Assembly: GCA_036558305.1 (NCBI GenBank)
Contig: DATBFX010000045.1
Coordinates: 1 to 13,550 of the forward strand
Direction of reading: 5' to 3'
Source: DATBFX01 sp036558305
GTDB taxonomy: Bacteria; Chloroflexota; Chloroflexia; Thermomicrobiales; UBA6265
Length of the DNA: 13,550 bases
The translations under genes and the position numbers were made by a program. Below, piece by piece: positions 7,352 to 13,550 of the stretch (position 1 is its first letter; every line of letters begins with the position of its first letter). The notes beneath the pieces are model-generated. The model did no database searches. It saw nothing but the letters and a program-made list of their open reading frames with translations, and was not told the DNA's origin.

Positions 7352-8889
7352 CTCGCTCCTCCCGCCGCCACCACCGCATCGAGGATCTTCCGGTAGCCGG
7401 TGCATCGGCAGATATTCCCGCTCAACGCCACCCGCACCGTCTCGGCGTCCGGTGCCGGGCACTCTTCCAACACCTTCGCCCCCGCCATCAGCATGCCGGG
7501 GATGCAGTACCCGCACTGAACCGCGCCGTGGTCGATGAACGCCTGTTGCAGCGGATGCAGATCCAGGGGGACAGGAGGTCGGTCGTCTGTCCCCCTGTCC
7601 CCCTGTCCCCCTGTCCCCCTCAGTCCGGCGAGGCCCTCGATCGTCGTGACCGTCGCGCCGTCTGCTTGGGGTGCCGGGACCAGGCACGACATCACGGCCT
7701 GGCCGTCGAGCCAAACGGTGCAGGCGCCGCATTCGCCTTCGGCGCATCCCTCTTTCGTGCCGGTCAAACCCGCGTCCTCGCGAAGCGCGTCGAGGAGGCT
7801 CTTCCGCCAGGCGTTGGGCAGCTCGCGGCGCTCGCCGTTGATGGTGGCGACGATCGGCACCGCCCTCACCCCCTGGCCCGCCACCCAGAGGGTACCCGGC
7901 CCTTCCGAGGGGGAGGGGAAACGCGCCGCCTCGTCGTCTCCCCTCCCCCGGCGTCGGGGGAGGGGCTGGGGGTGGGGGCTAACGGGCGTCTCCAACAGCA
8001 CCGGCCGCGCCGGCCAACCCGCACGCTCCGTCCCAGTGGCAAGCCGTTCCAGCCCGTGAGCGACGAGGTTGGCGAGCGTCGTCAGCCGGTAGGCAGCGGA
8101 GCCGCGCACGTCGCCGATCGGCGAAGCGGCCTCGCACACCAGGCGGCCGGCTTCCCGCCGCACGCCGGCGTCGAGGCGCTTGCCGACCAAAAACGATTCG
8201 GCTGCCGATGCCCGGACGATCGTCGGCGCGAGACTGCCCAGGGCGATCCGGGCCCCGGCGACCAGTTCGCCGTCGAATCGCATGATGAGTGCGACGTCGA
8301 TCACGGAGATGGCCTGCGCCCGCCGCAAGCCGAGTTTCAGGAACATGCCGCGCTCGTCCGGTCGCAGCGCGGCAAAGCGGATTTCGCGCACCACGTCGTT
8401 TGGCCGCAACACGGTGCGGCGGACGCCTCGATAAAAGTCTCGCAACGGCACGACGCGCCCGCCGCTCACGCTCGCCAGGACCAACTCCGCGTCGAGCGCC
8501 ATCAGCGGCGTGATCGTGTCGTTCGCCGGCGAGGCGGTGACGAGATTGCCGACGACGGTCGCCCGCGTCCGCAACTGCGGCGCGCCGACTTCCCAGCAGG
8601 CCTGGGCCAACGGCAGTGCCCGCTCGACGCAGGCGGCAGCGGCGATCACGTCGTTGTGCGTCGCCAGGGCGCCGAGGCGGATCTGTTCGCCATCGGCGAC
8701 GACGTACTTGAGATCGGAAATCGCGGTCAGGTCGATCAACGTTGGGGTGTCGCGGCGCCCGTGCTCGTACTCGACGAGGACGTCGGTCCCGCCTGCCACC
8801 AGCGCCGCCCGGCCGGGCGACGCCACGTAGCGATCGAGGAGCAGCAGTGCGTCGTCGAGCGTCTCCGGTCGGACATAGTCTTGCCACAT
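7348..8889 (-). CDS. Fused FAD-binding and [2Fe-2S] subunits of a molybdenum hydroxylase (coxM-coxS type)
   Basis: This protein carries electrons from the molybdenum site through two [2Fe-2S] clusters to FAD. The start is ATG 8889-8887, preceded by AGGTGAGGG. A TTG at 8916 would add 9 residues and is unlikely. It has 513 residues. The N-terminal FAD domain (about 1-295) has LVAGGTDVLVEY (30-41) and VGNLVTASPANDT (113-125). The C-terminal Fe-S domain has the plant-ferredoxin-like cysteines 382, 387, 390 and 402, and the second cluster cysteines 459 and 462 (QCGYCIPG), 494 and 496 (ICRCTGY). These two parts are usually separate genes. Here the frame is continuous through a low-complexity linker at about 300-343 encoded by palindromic repeat D. 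A GTG at 7860-7858 with AGGGGG 8 nt upstream could start a separate 170-residue Fe-S protein. The stop overlaps the large-subunit start (GTGA). Confidence 0.88.
   Translation of the reverse strand: MWQDYVRPETLDDALLLLDRYVASPGRAALVAGGTDVLVEYEHGRRDTPTLIDLTAISDLKYVVADGEQIRLGALATHNDVIAAAACVERALPLAQACWEVGAPQLRTRATVVGNLVTASPANDTITPLMALDAELVLASVSGGRVVPLRDFYRGVRRTVLRPNDVVREIRFAALRPDERGMFLKLGLRRAQAISVIDVALIMRFDGELVAGARIALGSLAPTIVRASAAESFLVGKRLDAGVRREAGRLVCEAASPIGDVRGSAAYRLTTLANLVAHGLERLATGTERAGWPARPVLLETPVSPHPQPLPRRRGRGDDEAARFPSPSEGPGTLWVAGQGVRAVPIVATINGERRELPNAWRKSLLDALREDAGLTGTKEGCAEGECGACTVWLDGQAVMSCLVPAPQADGATVTTIEGLAGLRGTGGQGDRGTDDRPPVPLDLHPLQQAFIDHGAVQCGYCIPGMLMAGAKVLEECPAPDAETVRVALSGNICRCTGYRKILDAVVAAGGAR
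7565..7620. repeat. Intragenic repeat C: tandem CTGTCCCC 8-mers with inverted arm
   Basis: Four tandem copies of CTGTCCCC lie at 7587-7618, preceded by one inverted arm, AGGGGGACAG, at 7565-7574 (12-nt spacer). On the minus strand it encodes GLRGTGGQGDRGTDDRPPVP, in the loop between the first and second cluster regions of the Fe-S domain (before LHPLQQAF). That loop is normally short, so this looks like an insertion tolerated in a surface loop. Confidence 0.75.
7863..7980. repeat. Intragenic palindromic repeat D at the FAD/Fe-S fusion linker
   Basis: A perfect 11-bp stem with a GCGT loop lies at 7940-7965 (CCCCTCCCCCG / CGGGGGAGGGG). A second pairing links 7909-7919 with 7939-7949. The flanks read CCCTCACCCCCTGGCCC on one side and GGGGCTGGGGGTGGGGG on the other, so the element looks like two head-to-head copies of a C-rich REP-like sequence. 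In translation it gives PHPQPLPRRRGRGDD, a peptide type I recall from translated dispersed repeats in many bacterial genomes. It forms the linker joining the two halves of the fused protein. Confidence 0.78.
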
Positions 8890-9064
8890 CGCGTTTCCCT
8901 CACCTCGCGGTTCCAATCCCCACAGTCTACTTCTTCGCCAGCGCGCCGCCGCCTCCGTCCTCCCTGCTCGGTCAGGCCGCGCCCTCGTCGATCGTCCGGT
9001 GCACGGTCCGGTGGCGCCCGCTATCCTGGCGTCGACGGTGGCGCGGTGCGGGAGCGAAAGCGCG
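8890..9064. other. Divergent intergenic region between the hydroxylase operon and the phosphatase gene
   Basis: This 175-bp gap must hold the start signals of two divergent transcripts. The only clear signals are the ribosome sites: GGTGAGGG before ATG 8889 on the minus strand, and GGAG about 10 nt before ATG 9065 on the plus strand. A weak minus-strand -10-like TAGACT lies near 8925-8930 without a good -35. No operator or riboswitch was recognised. Confidence 0.4.
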
Positions 9065-9547
9065 ATGGACGGGTTTTACTGGTTGATTCCGAACGGTCTG
9101 GCGGGTTGTGGGCGACCCGGCCGGCGTGGGCGCGCCGCCGGACCACCGGAGGTGCTCGACGCCGATCTGGCCTGGCTGCGGCAGCAGGGGATCGCGGCCA
9201 TCCTCTCGCTGACCGAAACGCCCCTCGACGAGGAGTCGCTGTCCCGCCACGGCTTCGCCTGGCTCCACCTGCCAGTCGTCGACCTGTCGCCGCCGGCACC
9301 AGAGCAACTGCGCGAGGCCCTCGCCTTCATCGATCACCACCGCGGCCACGGCCGCCCCGTCGCCGTCCACTGCCTGATGGGTCAGGGCCGGACCGGGACC
9401 GTTCTCGCTGCCTACCTCATCCGCGACGGTCTCCGTCCCGAGCTTGCCCTGGCCGAGCTCCGCGCCGTCTGTCCCGGCGCCGTCGAGAACCCCCGCCAGG
9501 AAGCCGCCCTCGAAGAATTCGCCGCCGCACGAGCCTGGGTACTCTGA
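9065..9547 (+). CDS. Atypical dual-specificity / protein tyrosine phosphatase (DUSP23-like)
   Basis: This is a compact 160-residue cysteine-based phosphatase. The P-loop HCLMGQGRTG gives catalytic Cys103 and Arg109 (C-x5-R followed by T). VVDLSPPAPEQL at 71-82 matches the general-acid loop of DUSP23/VHZ-like enzymes, with Asp73 as the likely acid. The N-terminal FYWLIPNGLAGCGRP and C-terminal GAVENPRQEAALEEF also follow that family, in which substrates can be phosphotyrosine or phosphoserine. I chose ATG 9065, with GGAG about 10 nt upstream, over an in-frame GTG at 8999 that lacks support. No signal peptide is present, so it is cytoplasmic. It is transcribed away from the hydroxylase operon, and no neighbour suggests its substrate. 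Confidence 0.88.
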   Translation: MDGFYWLIPNGLAGCGRPGRRGRAAGPPEVLDADLAWLRQQGIAAILSLTETPLDEESLSRHGFAWLHLPVVDLSPPAPEQLREALAFIDHHRGHGRPVAVHCLMGQGRTGTVLAAYLIRDGLRPELALAELRAVCPGAVENPRQEAALEEFAAARAWVL

Positions 9548-10096
9548 AGGCGTCCTCCGGGCATCGCCGGTTGAGCCCGTTGGCCTTGATGCCGCGCTCG
9601 GGCGGAGCCACACCCGAACGAAGCTCCCCTCCCATTCGCTGCCCCGGTCGTCGGCGTCGCCACACAACCCTTCGGACACGTCCCAATCTCTCCATTTAGG
9701 CGGGCAAACGCTCAGACGAAGGTACCGAAGCCATAGGAAAGATGATTCAACGAAAGTGATCGTTGTAACCCCGTCGAAAGACGAATCAAATCCCGTATCG
9801 CCAGAATAATCTGCGGTGTACATTGATCGCACGGACAGTACTGTCCCGGCGGGTGGAAGCAGGCCACCCACCGCGAACGTCCCTCGTCAGTCCCACGTTG
9901 GGACGGGCGGCGGGCGTTCGGGCGTTCCGGCTAGCTCCGGCCTGACGCGGGCGGCGCGATGGGCAGGATCGCACGCGCGGCGCACCGGAGTGCAGGCACG
10001 GAACCGCGGGGTGGTGGGCCGAGGCGGTCCGCCAGGGGTCAGGGGCGCGTCGTGCGGTCCCGAGCGGCGCGCTCCCGTTACCAGAGGGGTCAGCGA
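9548..10096. other. 549-bp gap without a convincing gene
   Basis: The first half is GC-rich, and the stretch from about 9690 to 9830 is clearly lower in GC than its surroundings, as expected for a promoter region. Open frames on both strands have no ribosome site, no recognisable product and no sensible codon pattern. A perfect 14-bp palindrome lies at 9833-9846. The ribosome site AGAGGGG (10083-10089) precedes the secreted protein start at 10097. I could not fix a -35/-10 pair. AATAAT near 9805-9810 is only a weak -10 candidate. Confidence 0.5.
9833..9846. promoter_or_regulatory. Perfect 14-bp palindrome, possible operator
   Basis: GGACAGTACTGTCC is fully self-complementary and lies about 250 bp before the secreted protein gene, at the edge of the lower-GC stretch. 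It has the size and symmetry of a binding site for a dimeric regulator. It does not match an operator consensus that I can name. Confidence 0.4.
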
Positions 10097-12976
10097 ATGA
10101 ACCACTTCAAGGACCGGAAGCGGCTCAGCTTGATCTTGAGTCCGCTCGTCGCACTCGTCCTCATCCTCAACCTGACCGGGACGATCTCGCTGGCCGGTCT
10201 GGCGTCCGCGGCGACGGGCACGAGCACGTGCCCGACCAATGCCTCGGTCGTCACCGACTACCATCTGAAGATCACCCGCAACGGTCAGAACATCTACGCC
10301 AGCAGCTTCGCGAGCGTCAAGCAGGGCGACCACGTCAAGGTCAGCTTCGACCTCGACGACCGCTGCACGTCGGCGAACGTGCCGATCTCGCTCGTGTCGT
10401 ACCAGTCGCCCGCGGCCAGCTACGACGCCAACAGCGTCAACCAGCGCGTCGTCTACCAATCCAAATCCGGCAATTTCGACAGGAACGGTGGCAGCCAGGA
10501 AATCGACGTTCCGGGTTGCTACTTCTCGACCGGGTTCGTGTACGGCAGCGTCATCACCCACATGAGCCCCAGTAGTCTCTACGGCAGCCGCAAGATCGAC
10601 TGGCAGGACGGCGGCACCAAGTCGTGTAGCAACTCGTCGAGCAGCACGTCGTCGCAATCGACGTCCTGCCCGAACGACGCCTCTGCCGTCGCCTCCTATT
10701 ACTTCACCTACGGCGGCAGCACCACCCACCGCAGCGACCTGAGCGGCGTCAAACAGGGCGACGACGTGAAGGCCTACTTCACCCTCAAGTCCGGCTGCCA
10801 GGGTGTGACCGTCTCGCTCGCCGCCTACACCGCCAAGGAACCGTACTGGAACCCGGACACCGCTACCCAGCAGGTCTACATGCCGGCGTCGAACGACACC
10901 GGGACGTTCGACGCCGGCGGCGGTTACGTCCACACGGTCGTTCCGGTCTGCTTCTTCCAGATCGACTTCGTCTGGGGCGGCATCATCCAGCACCTCGATC
11001 CCACCGCGGCCAACGGCCTCTACGGCAACCGCAAGATCGCCTGGCTGAATGGGGGCACCAACGCCTGCGGTTCGGGTCCGAATGGCCAGGAAGTGCCTCA
11101 GCCAACACCGACCAACACCCCGACGAAGATACCGACCACGCAGCCAAGCAACACGCCGGCCAATACGCCGGCCAACACCCCAACCAATACGCCGACCAAC
11201 ACCGCGACCGCGACCCCGATTCTGCCGGTTGCCATCCAAATCCACGTCCTCGACACCGACGGCAACCACCTCGATGGGGCGACGATCGACGTGTCCGGGC
11301 AGTCCGGCTTCTCGGTCACCGACAACGGCGACGGCGACGGCGATCCGGCCAACGGCGAGATCCGGCTGAGCGACCTGCCGGCGGGTGGCTACCTCGGTCA
11401 ACAAACCGTGGCCAAGAGCGGCTACTACGTCGACACGCATTCGCAGTCCAGTTCCCTGGAGCCCGGTCAAACGGGCGACTGGACCTTCGTCGATCTGCGG
11501 CCGGGCGGGCTGAAGATCCACGTCCGCGATGGCGCCGGGGCCAATGCCGCGCCGGTGGCCGGTGGCTGCTTCGACCTCGCGGGTCCGGGTCTCGCCACCC
11601 ACCTCTGCGACAACGCGGCGGGCGACCTCAACCCGGCCGATGGCGAGCTCGAGGTCTACGGTCTGACCTACGACACCTTCACCGGCCATCAGACCGATGT
11701 GCTGGCGCCGCACATCATCGATTCGCAGGACAAGTCGGCCACGGTCCCGGGCGAGTTGAAGTACGGCGAGATGACCTTCGTCAACCCGCTGCCGGTCGGC
11801 GACCTGCAGATCGTCAAAGTCGACAACTCCGACGAAGGGCACCTGCTCCAGGGCGCCTGCTTCACCGTCGACGGCCCCAACGACTACGAGGTCAACATCT
11901 GCGACAACGAGACCGCCAACGACCTCAACCGCGTCGCCGACGAGGATCCGGCGGCCGGGCTGACCCTGATCACGGGTCTCGCCCCCGGTGCCTACTTCGT
12001 CTGGGAAACCGAGGCTCCCCAAGGGTTTGCGGTCACCCAGGCATCCGGCGACGGCTACGACGTGACGATCGATGCCGGCCAGGTGACGTCGATTAGGTTC
12101 GTCAACCCGCCCGATACCGCGGGAGCGGCCGGCACCTATGTCTACATCCACAAGCTCAACTGCACCGAACCCCATGCACCGGGCTCGATCAACGGCCACG
12201 ACGTCGCGACCGGAACGGTCCCGCCCGACTGCACCGTCGCCCCGGGCGTCGACTTCGAGGTCTACGCGCAACTTTCCGACGGCAGCACCGGCCAGCAGAT
12301 CGAGGGCCCCGACGGCCCGTACTTCACCACGGACGGCACCGGCACCTTCGTCGTCTTCGTCGAGAAACCGATCGACAGCGTGACGGTGGTCGAGCACCTG
12401 GCGTCGAACCCGCTCGCCGACCAGAGCCAGAACGACTCGTTCGGTCTGGACCACGTCCAAAACGACACGTGCCCCTGCCACGCGACCGACAAGGTCATCG
12501 TCAACAAGGTGAGCGCCGCCACCGGCACGACCTCCGGCGGGTCTCAACCGTCCTCCGGCCAGCAAAGCCAGGCCGCTCCGCAAACGCCCCCGAGCGACGG
12601 CGACACCCAGCCGACCGATACGGCGCCCTCCTCTCCGAGCGACACGGGCAACCCGCCCGCCGATCCGGGTACCCAGGGCGGCAACGCAACCGGCACCGCC
12701 ACCACGCCCGATGCGACGAACCCGCCGGCCGACACCGTCTCCGGCGGACAAGCGGACACCACCACGCCGCCGGCCGACGCCACGCCACCGGGGAACTCCG
12801 CGGGCGCCCCCACCGATTCCGGCGCACCGACGGACACCGGCAACGCCACCGGTGCGCCGCCGGCGGACGGCTCCTCGACGAGCGGTGACCCCGCGCCGCC
12901 GGGTGACACCGGCAACCCGCCCGCCGACCCGACCCCGGACGGCAGCGCCCCCCCGGCGGGGACGCCGACCACCTAA
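10097..12976 (+). CDS. Large secreted protein: two tandem four-Cys domains, Thr/Pro hinge, SpaA/Cna-B-like modules, low-complexity tail
   Basis: This 959-residue exported protein starts at ATG 10097, with AGAGGGG 7 nt upstream. Residues 1-39 are a Sec signal peptide (basic start, hydrophobic SPLVALVLILNL, ASA-like cut near 38-39). Two homologous domains follow, at about 43-178 and 189-325. Each has four cysteines in similar spacing (45/90/141/177 and 191/234/285/324) and ends with LYGxRKIxWxxGGT. I do not recognise this domain. A Thr/Pro/Asn hinge (335-374) leads to about four beta-rich modules (378-467, 469-563, 568-670, 680-805). These resemble prealbumin-like SpaA/Cna-B repeats (LQIVKVDNSDEGHLLQGACF, GLAPGAYFVWETEAPQGF), some with Asp/Asn-rich loops that may bind calcium. 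The tail (806-959) is Pro/Thr/Asp/Gly-rich without an LPXTG motif or membrane anchor. A surface or extracellular adhesion or scaffold role is likely. The following tad-type gene hints at a link to pili. Confidence 0.85.
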   Translation: MNHFKDRKRLSLILSPLVALVLILNLTGTISLAGLASAATGTSTCPTNASVVTDYHLKITRNGQNIYASSFASVKQGDHVKVSFDLDDRCTSANVPISLVSYQSPAASYDANSVNQRVVYQSKSGNFDRNGGSQEIDVPGCYFSTGFVYGSVITHMSPSSLYGSRKIDWQDGGTKSCSNSSSSTSSQSTSCPNDASAVASYYFTYGGSTTHRSDLSGVKQGDDVKAYFTLKSGCQGVTVSLAAYTAKEPYWNPDTATQQVYMPASNDTGTFDAGGGYVHTVVPVCFFQIDFVWGGIIQHLDPTAANGLYGNRKIAWLNGGTNACGSGPNGQEVPQPTPTNTPTKIPTTQPSNTPANTPANTPTNTPTNTATATPILPVAIQIHVLDTDGNHLDGATIDVSGQSGFSVTDNGDGDGDPANGEIRLSDLPAGGYLGQQTVAKSGYYVDTHSQSSSLEPGQTGDWTFVDLRPGGLKIHVRDGAGANAAPVAGGCFDLAGPGLATHLCDNAAGDLNPADGELEVYGLTYDTFTGHQTDVLAPHIIDSQDKSATVPGELKYGEMTFVNPLPVGDLQIVKVDNSDEGHLLQGACFTVDGPNDYEVNICDNETANDLNRVADEDPAAGLTLITGLAPGAYFVWETEAPQGFAVTQASGDGYDVTIDAGQVTSIRFVNPPDTAGAAGTYVYIHKLNCTEPHAPGSINGHDVATGTVPPDCTVAPGVDFEVYAQLSDGSTGQQIEGPDGPYFTTDGTGTFVVFVEKPIDSVTVVEHLASNPLADQSQNDSFGLDHVQNDTCPCHATDKVIVNKVSAATGTTSGGSQPSSGQQSQAAPQTPPSDGDTQPTDTAPSSPSDTGNPPADPGTQGGNATGTATTPDATNPPADTVSGGQADTTTPPADATPPGNSAGAPTDSGAPTDTGNATGAPPADGSSTSGDPAPPGDTGNPPADPTPDGSAPPAGTPTT
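10223..11071 (+). repeat. Tandem duplication of an unrecognised four-cysteine domain
   Basis: The two copies (about 10223-10630 and 10661-11071) encode domains with matching landmarks: a CPxxAS start, VKQGDxVK in the first third, and the end LYGxRKIxWxxGGTxxC. Cysteine spacings are 45/51/36 in copy 1 and 43/51/39 in copy 2. The copies have diverged well beyond a recent duplication. Confidence 0.8.
11099..11218 (+). repeat. Thr/Pro/Asn hinge encoded by short tandem repeats
   Basis: Repeats of AACACSCCGRCC-like units encode PTNTPTK, NTPANTPAN and TPTNTPTN stretches. It is a flexible extracellular linker between the Cys-rich domains and the beta-modules. This hinge type is frequent in secreted Chloroflexota proteins. 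Confidence 0.75.
12512..12973 (+). repeat. Low-complexity Pro/Thr/Asp/Gly-rich tail
   Basis: The last 154 residues contain recurrent words such as DTGNPPADP (twice, near 12641-12667 and 12905-12931), PPAD and GAPTD. There are no cysteines and no sorting motif, so it is probably a disordered spacer or wall-associating tail. Confidence 0.7.
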
Positions 12977-12984
12977 TCGCAGCC

Positions 12985-13010
12985 GCCGACCGCTGCCAGG
13001 AGCGGTCGGC
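12985..13010 (+). terminator. Hairpin 9 nt after the secreted protein stop codon
   Basis: GCCGACCGCT (12985-12994) pairs perfectly with AGCGGTCGGC (13001-13010) over a 6-nt loop. No T-tract follows. It probably acts together with the stronger stem just downstream. Confidence 0.55.
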
Positions 13011-13026
13011 TACCATCCATCGCAAT

Positions 13027-13060
13027 CGCGGGGCCGGGTGAGTCCTCACCCGGCCCCGCG
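13027..13060 (+). terminator. Strong 16-bp hairpin, likely terminator of the secreted protein gene
   Basis: The arms 13027-13042 and 13045-13060 are perfectly complementary (CGCGGGGCCGGGTGAG against its reverse complement). The central two bases leave a tight turn, so in RNA the inner pairs would open to give a larger loop. CTCTTAA follows, a poor T-run, as is common in high-GC bacteria. Placed 50 bp past the stop codon, it is a good terminator candidate. Confidence 0.75.
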
Positions 13061-13310
13061 CTCTTAAGGACAGGAAGTTGCCGCGTCCGCTGCGACGCGA
13101 TCGCCGGCACTTTGGTCGCGTCCGGTAACCCGATCGGTCCATGACCCGTGTCCCGCCGGTCCCGTCCCGTCCGAACAGACCGGCCACACGTCCGCCCCGA
13201 AGGCCATTGCCGCTCGCATCGCATTCCGATACCGTGAAGCCATCGAGGCGTCCGCACCGGCAATCCCGGAGTTCGGACTAAGCCCAACGCGGCCCTGCCC
13301 GGAGACCCCT
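13061..13310. other. Rest of the 334-bp gap before the TadE-like gene
   Basis: This stretch likely holds the promoter of the tad-type gene, but no convincing -35/-10 pair was found. GGAG at 13301-13304, 6 nt before ATG 13311, is a good ribosome site. A 46-codon open frame at 13141-13281 is Arg/Pro-rich and not convincing. Confidence 0.4.
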
Positions 13311-13550
13311 ATGATCGCATTCCGAACCGGAGCCACGCGGCACCGACGCAGCATTCGCTTCGTTCCCGGCAAGGGCGGGCAGAGTCTGGTCGAGCTGGCG
13401 ATCGCCACCCCGGTGCTGCTGCTGTTCCTGCTCGGCACCGTCGACCTCGGCCGGATGTACGCCGACTACGCCGACCTCAAGCACGCCGCCCGCGACGGCG
13501 CCGGCTACGGCATCCTCAAGCCGAGCGACACCGCCGGCATGGAGAGCCGG
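13311..13550 (+). CDS. TadE-like pilus assembly / secretion protein, cut by window edge
   Basis: The first 80 residues are visible and the frame is open at the right edge. A basic N-terminus (RTGATRHRRSIRF) precedes GKGGQSLVELAIATPVLLLF at about 20-39. This is the GQ-x-x-VELA-x-x-P pattern plus hydrophobic helix that defines the TadE/TadG N-terminus, a pseudopilin-like segment followed by VDLGRMYADYADLKHAARDG. TadE-family proteins are minor pilins of tight-adherence (Flp) pili and act in the cell envelope. ATG 13311 has GGAG 6 nt upstream. More tad genes would be expected downstream. It may work with the secreted modular protein upstream, but the terminator between them argues for separate transcripts. 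Confidence 0.88.
   Translation, partial: MIAFRTGATRHRRSIRFVPGKGGQSLVELAIATPVLLLFLLGTVDLGRMYADYADLKHAARDGAGYGILKPSDTAGMESR

Noticed and set aside
7587..7618. CRISPR array
   Set aside because: The 8-bp units are contiguous with no spacers and lie inside a coding frame.
7352..7747. Extension of the large-subunit frame upstream of GTG 7351
   Set aside because: It would overlap the Fe-S domain coding region by about 400 bp with non-homologous Arg-rich sequence. The GTG has an excellent ribosome site and a GTGA overlap.
9412..9695. Minus-strand small open frames after the phosphatase gene
   Set aside because: They partly overlap the phosphatase coding region and show no start signal or known domain.
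5183..9699. Long plus-strand open frames opposite the hydroxylase genes (for example 6098-7396 and 7528-9699)
   Set aside because: These are antisense shadows caused by high GC. The minus-strand products carry complete cofactor motifs.
9887..12751. A 954-codon open frame on the minus strand opposite the secreted protein
   Set aside because: It is Arg/Val/Gly-rich, has no ribosome site or domain, and mirrors the GC-rich third positions of the plus-strand gene, which has a signal peptide and recognisable modules.
13141..13281. 46-codon open frame in the gap before the TadE-like gene
   Set aside because: It is Arg/Pro/Ser-rich with no ribosome site and no similarity that I recognise.

Overview
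The window is a high-GC bacterial chromosomal segment. It most likely comes from a Chloroflexota lineage, perhaps Thermomicrobia or Sphaerobacter-like. The clues are the strong GC bias at third codon positions, a secreted protein with the TPTNTP-type Thr/Pro hinge common in that phylum, in-frame low-complexity insertions in several genes, and a tad-type pilus gene. The phylum call is an inference and needs a database search.

Positions 1-8889, all on the minus strand, form an uptake and oxidation cluster. In transcription order it holds: a fused FAD-binding plus [2Fe-2S] protein (coxM-coxS type, 8889-7348); a molybdopterin-binding large subunit of the xanthine dehydrogenase family (7351-5096, GTGA overlap with the gene before it); a VapBC-type toxin-antitoxin pair (4985-4301); a DUF3830 protein (4258-3851); a BMP-family substrate-binding protein with a Tat-like signal (3761-2634); a double-domain ABC ATPase (2491-872); and an inner-membrane permease (879-1, cut by the window edge, 8-nt overlap with the ATPase). 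BMP-type transporters usually import nucleosides or related compounds. XDH-family enzymes oxidise purines and other N-heterocycles or aldehydes. The likely common theme is import and oxidation of a purine or nucleoside-like compound. The substrate itself cannot be read from the sequence.

Positions 9065-13550 are on the plus strand. They hold a small DUSP23-like protein tyrosine phosphatase (9065-9547), a non-coding gap of about 550 bp with a perfect 14-bp palindrome, and a 959-residue secreted protein (10097-12976). That protein has two tandem copies of a four-cysteine domain that I do not recognise, a Thr/Pro hinge, about four prealbumin-like (SpaA/Cna-B-like) modules and a low-complexity tail. 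A 334-bp gap with two strong hairpins follows, then the start of a TadE-like pilus or secretion protein (13311 to the edge).

The most unusual feature is a set of four low-complexity, inverted-repeat insertions lying in frame inside three genes of the cluster: the ATPase interdomain linker, the loop between the two Mo-cofactor subdomains of the large subunit, and two places in the fused FAD/Fe-S protein. One of them forms the linker of the fusion itself. A fifth palindromic element lies between bmpA and the ATPase gene. They resemble mobile palindromic or REP-like elements that can be tolerated inside coding regions.
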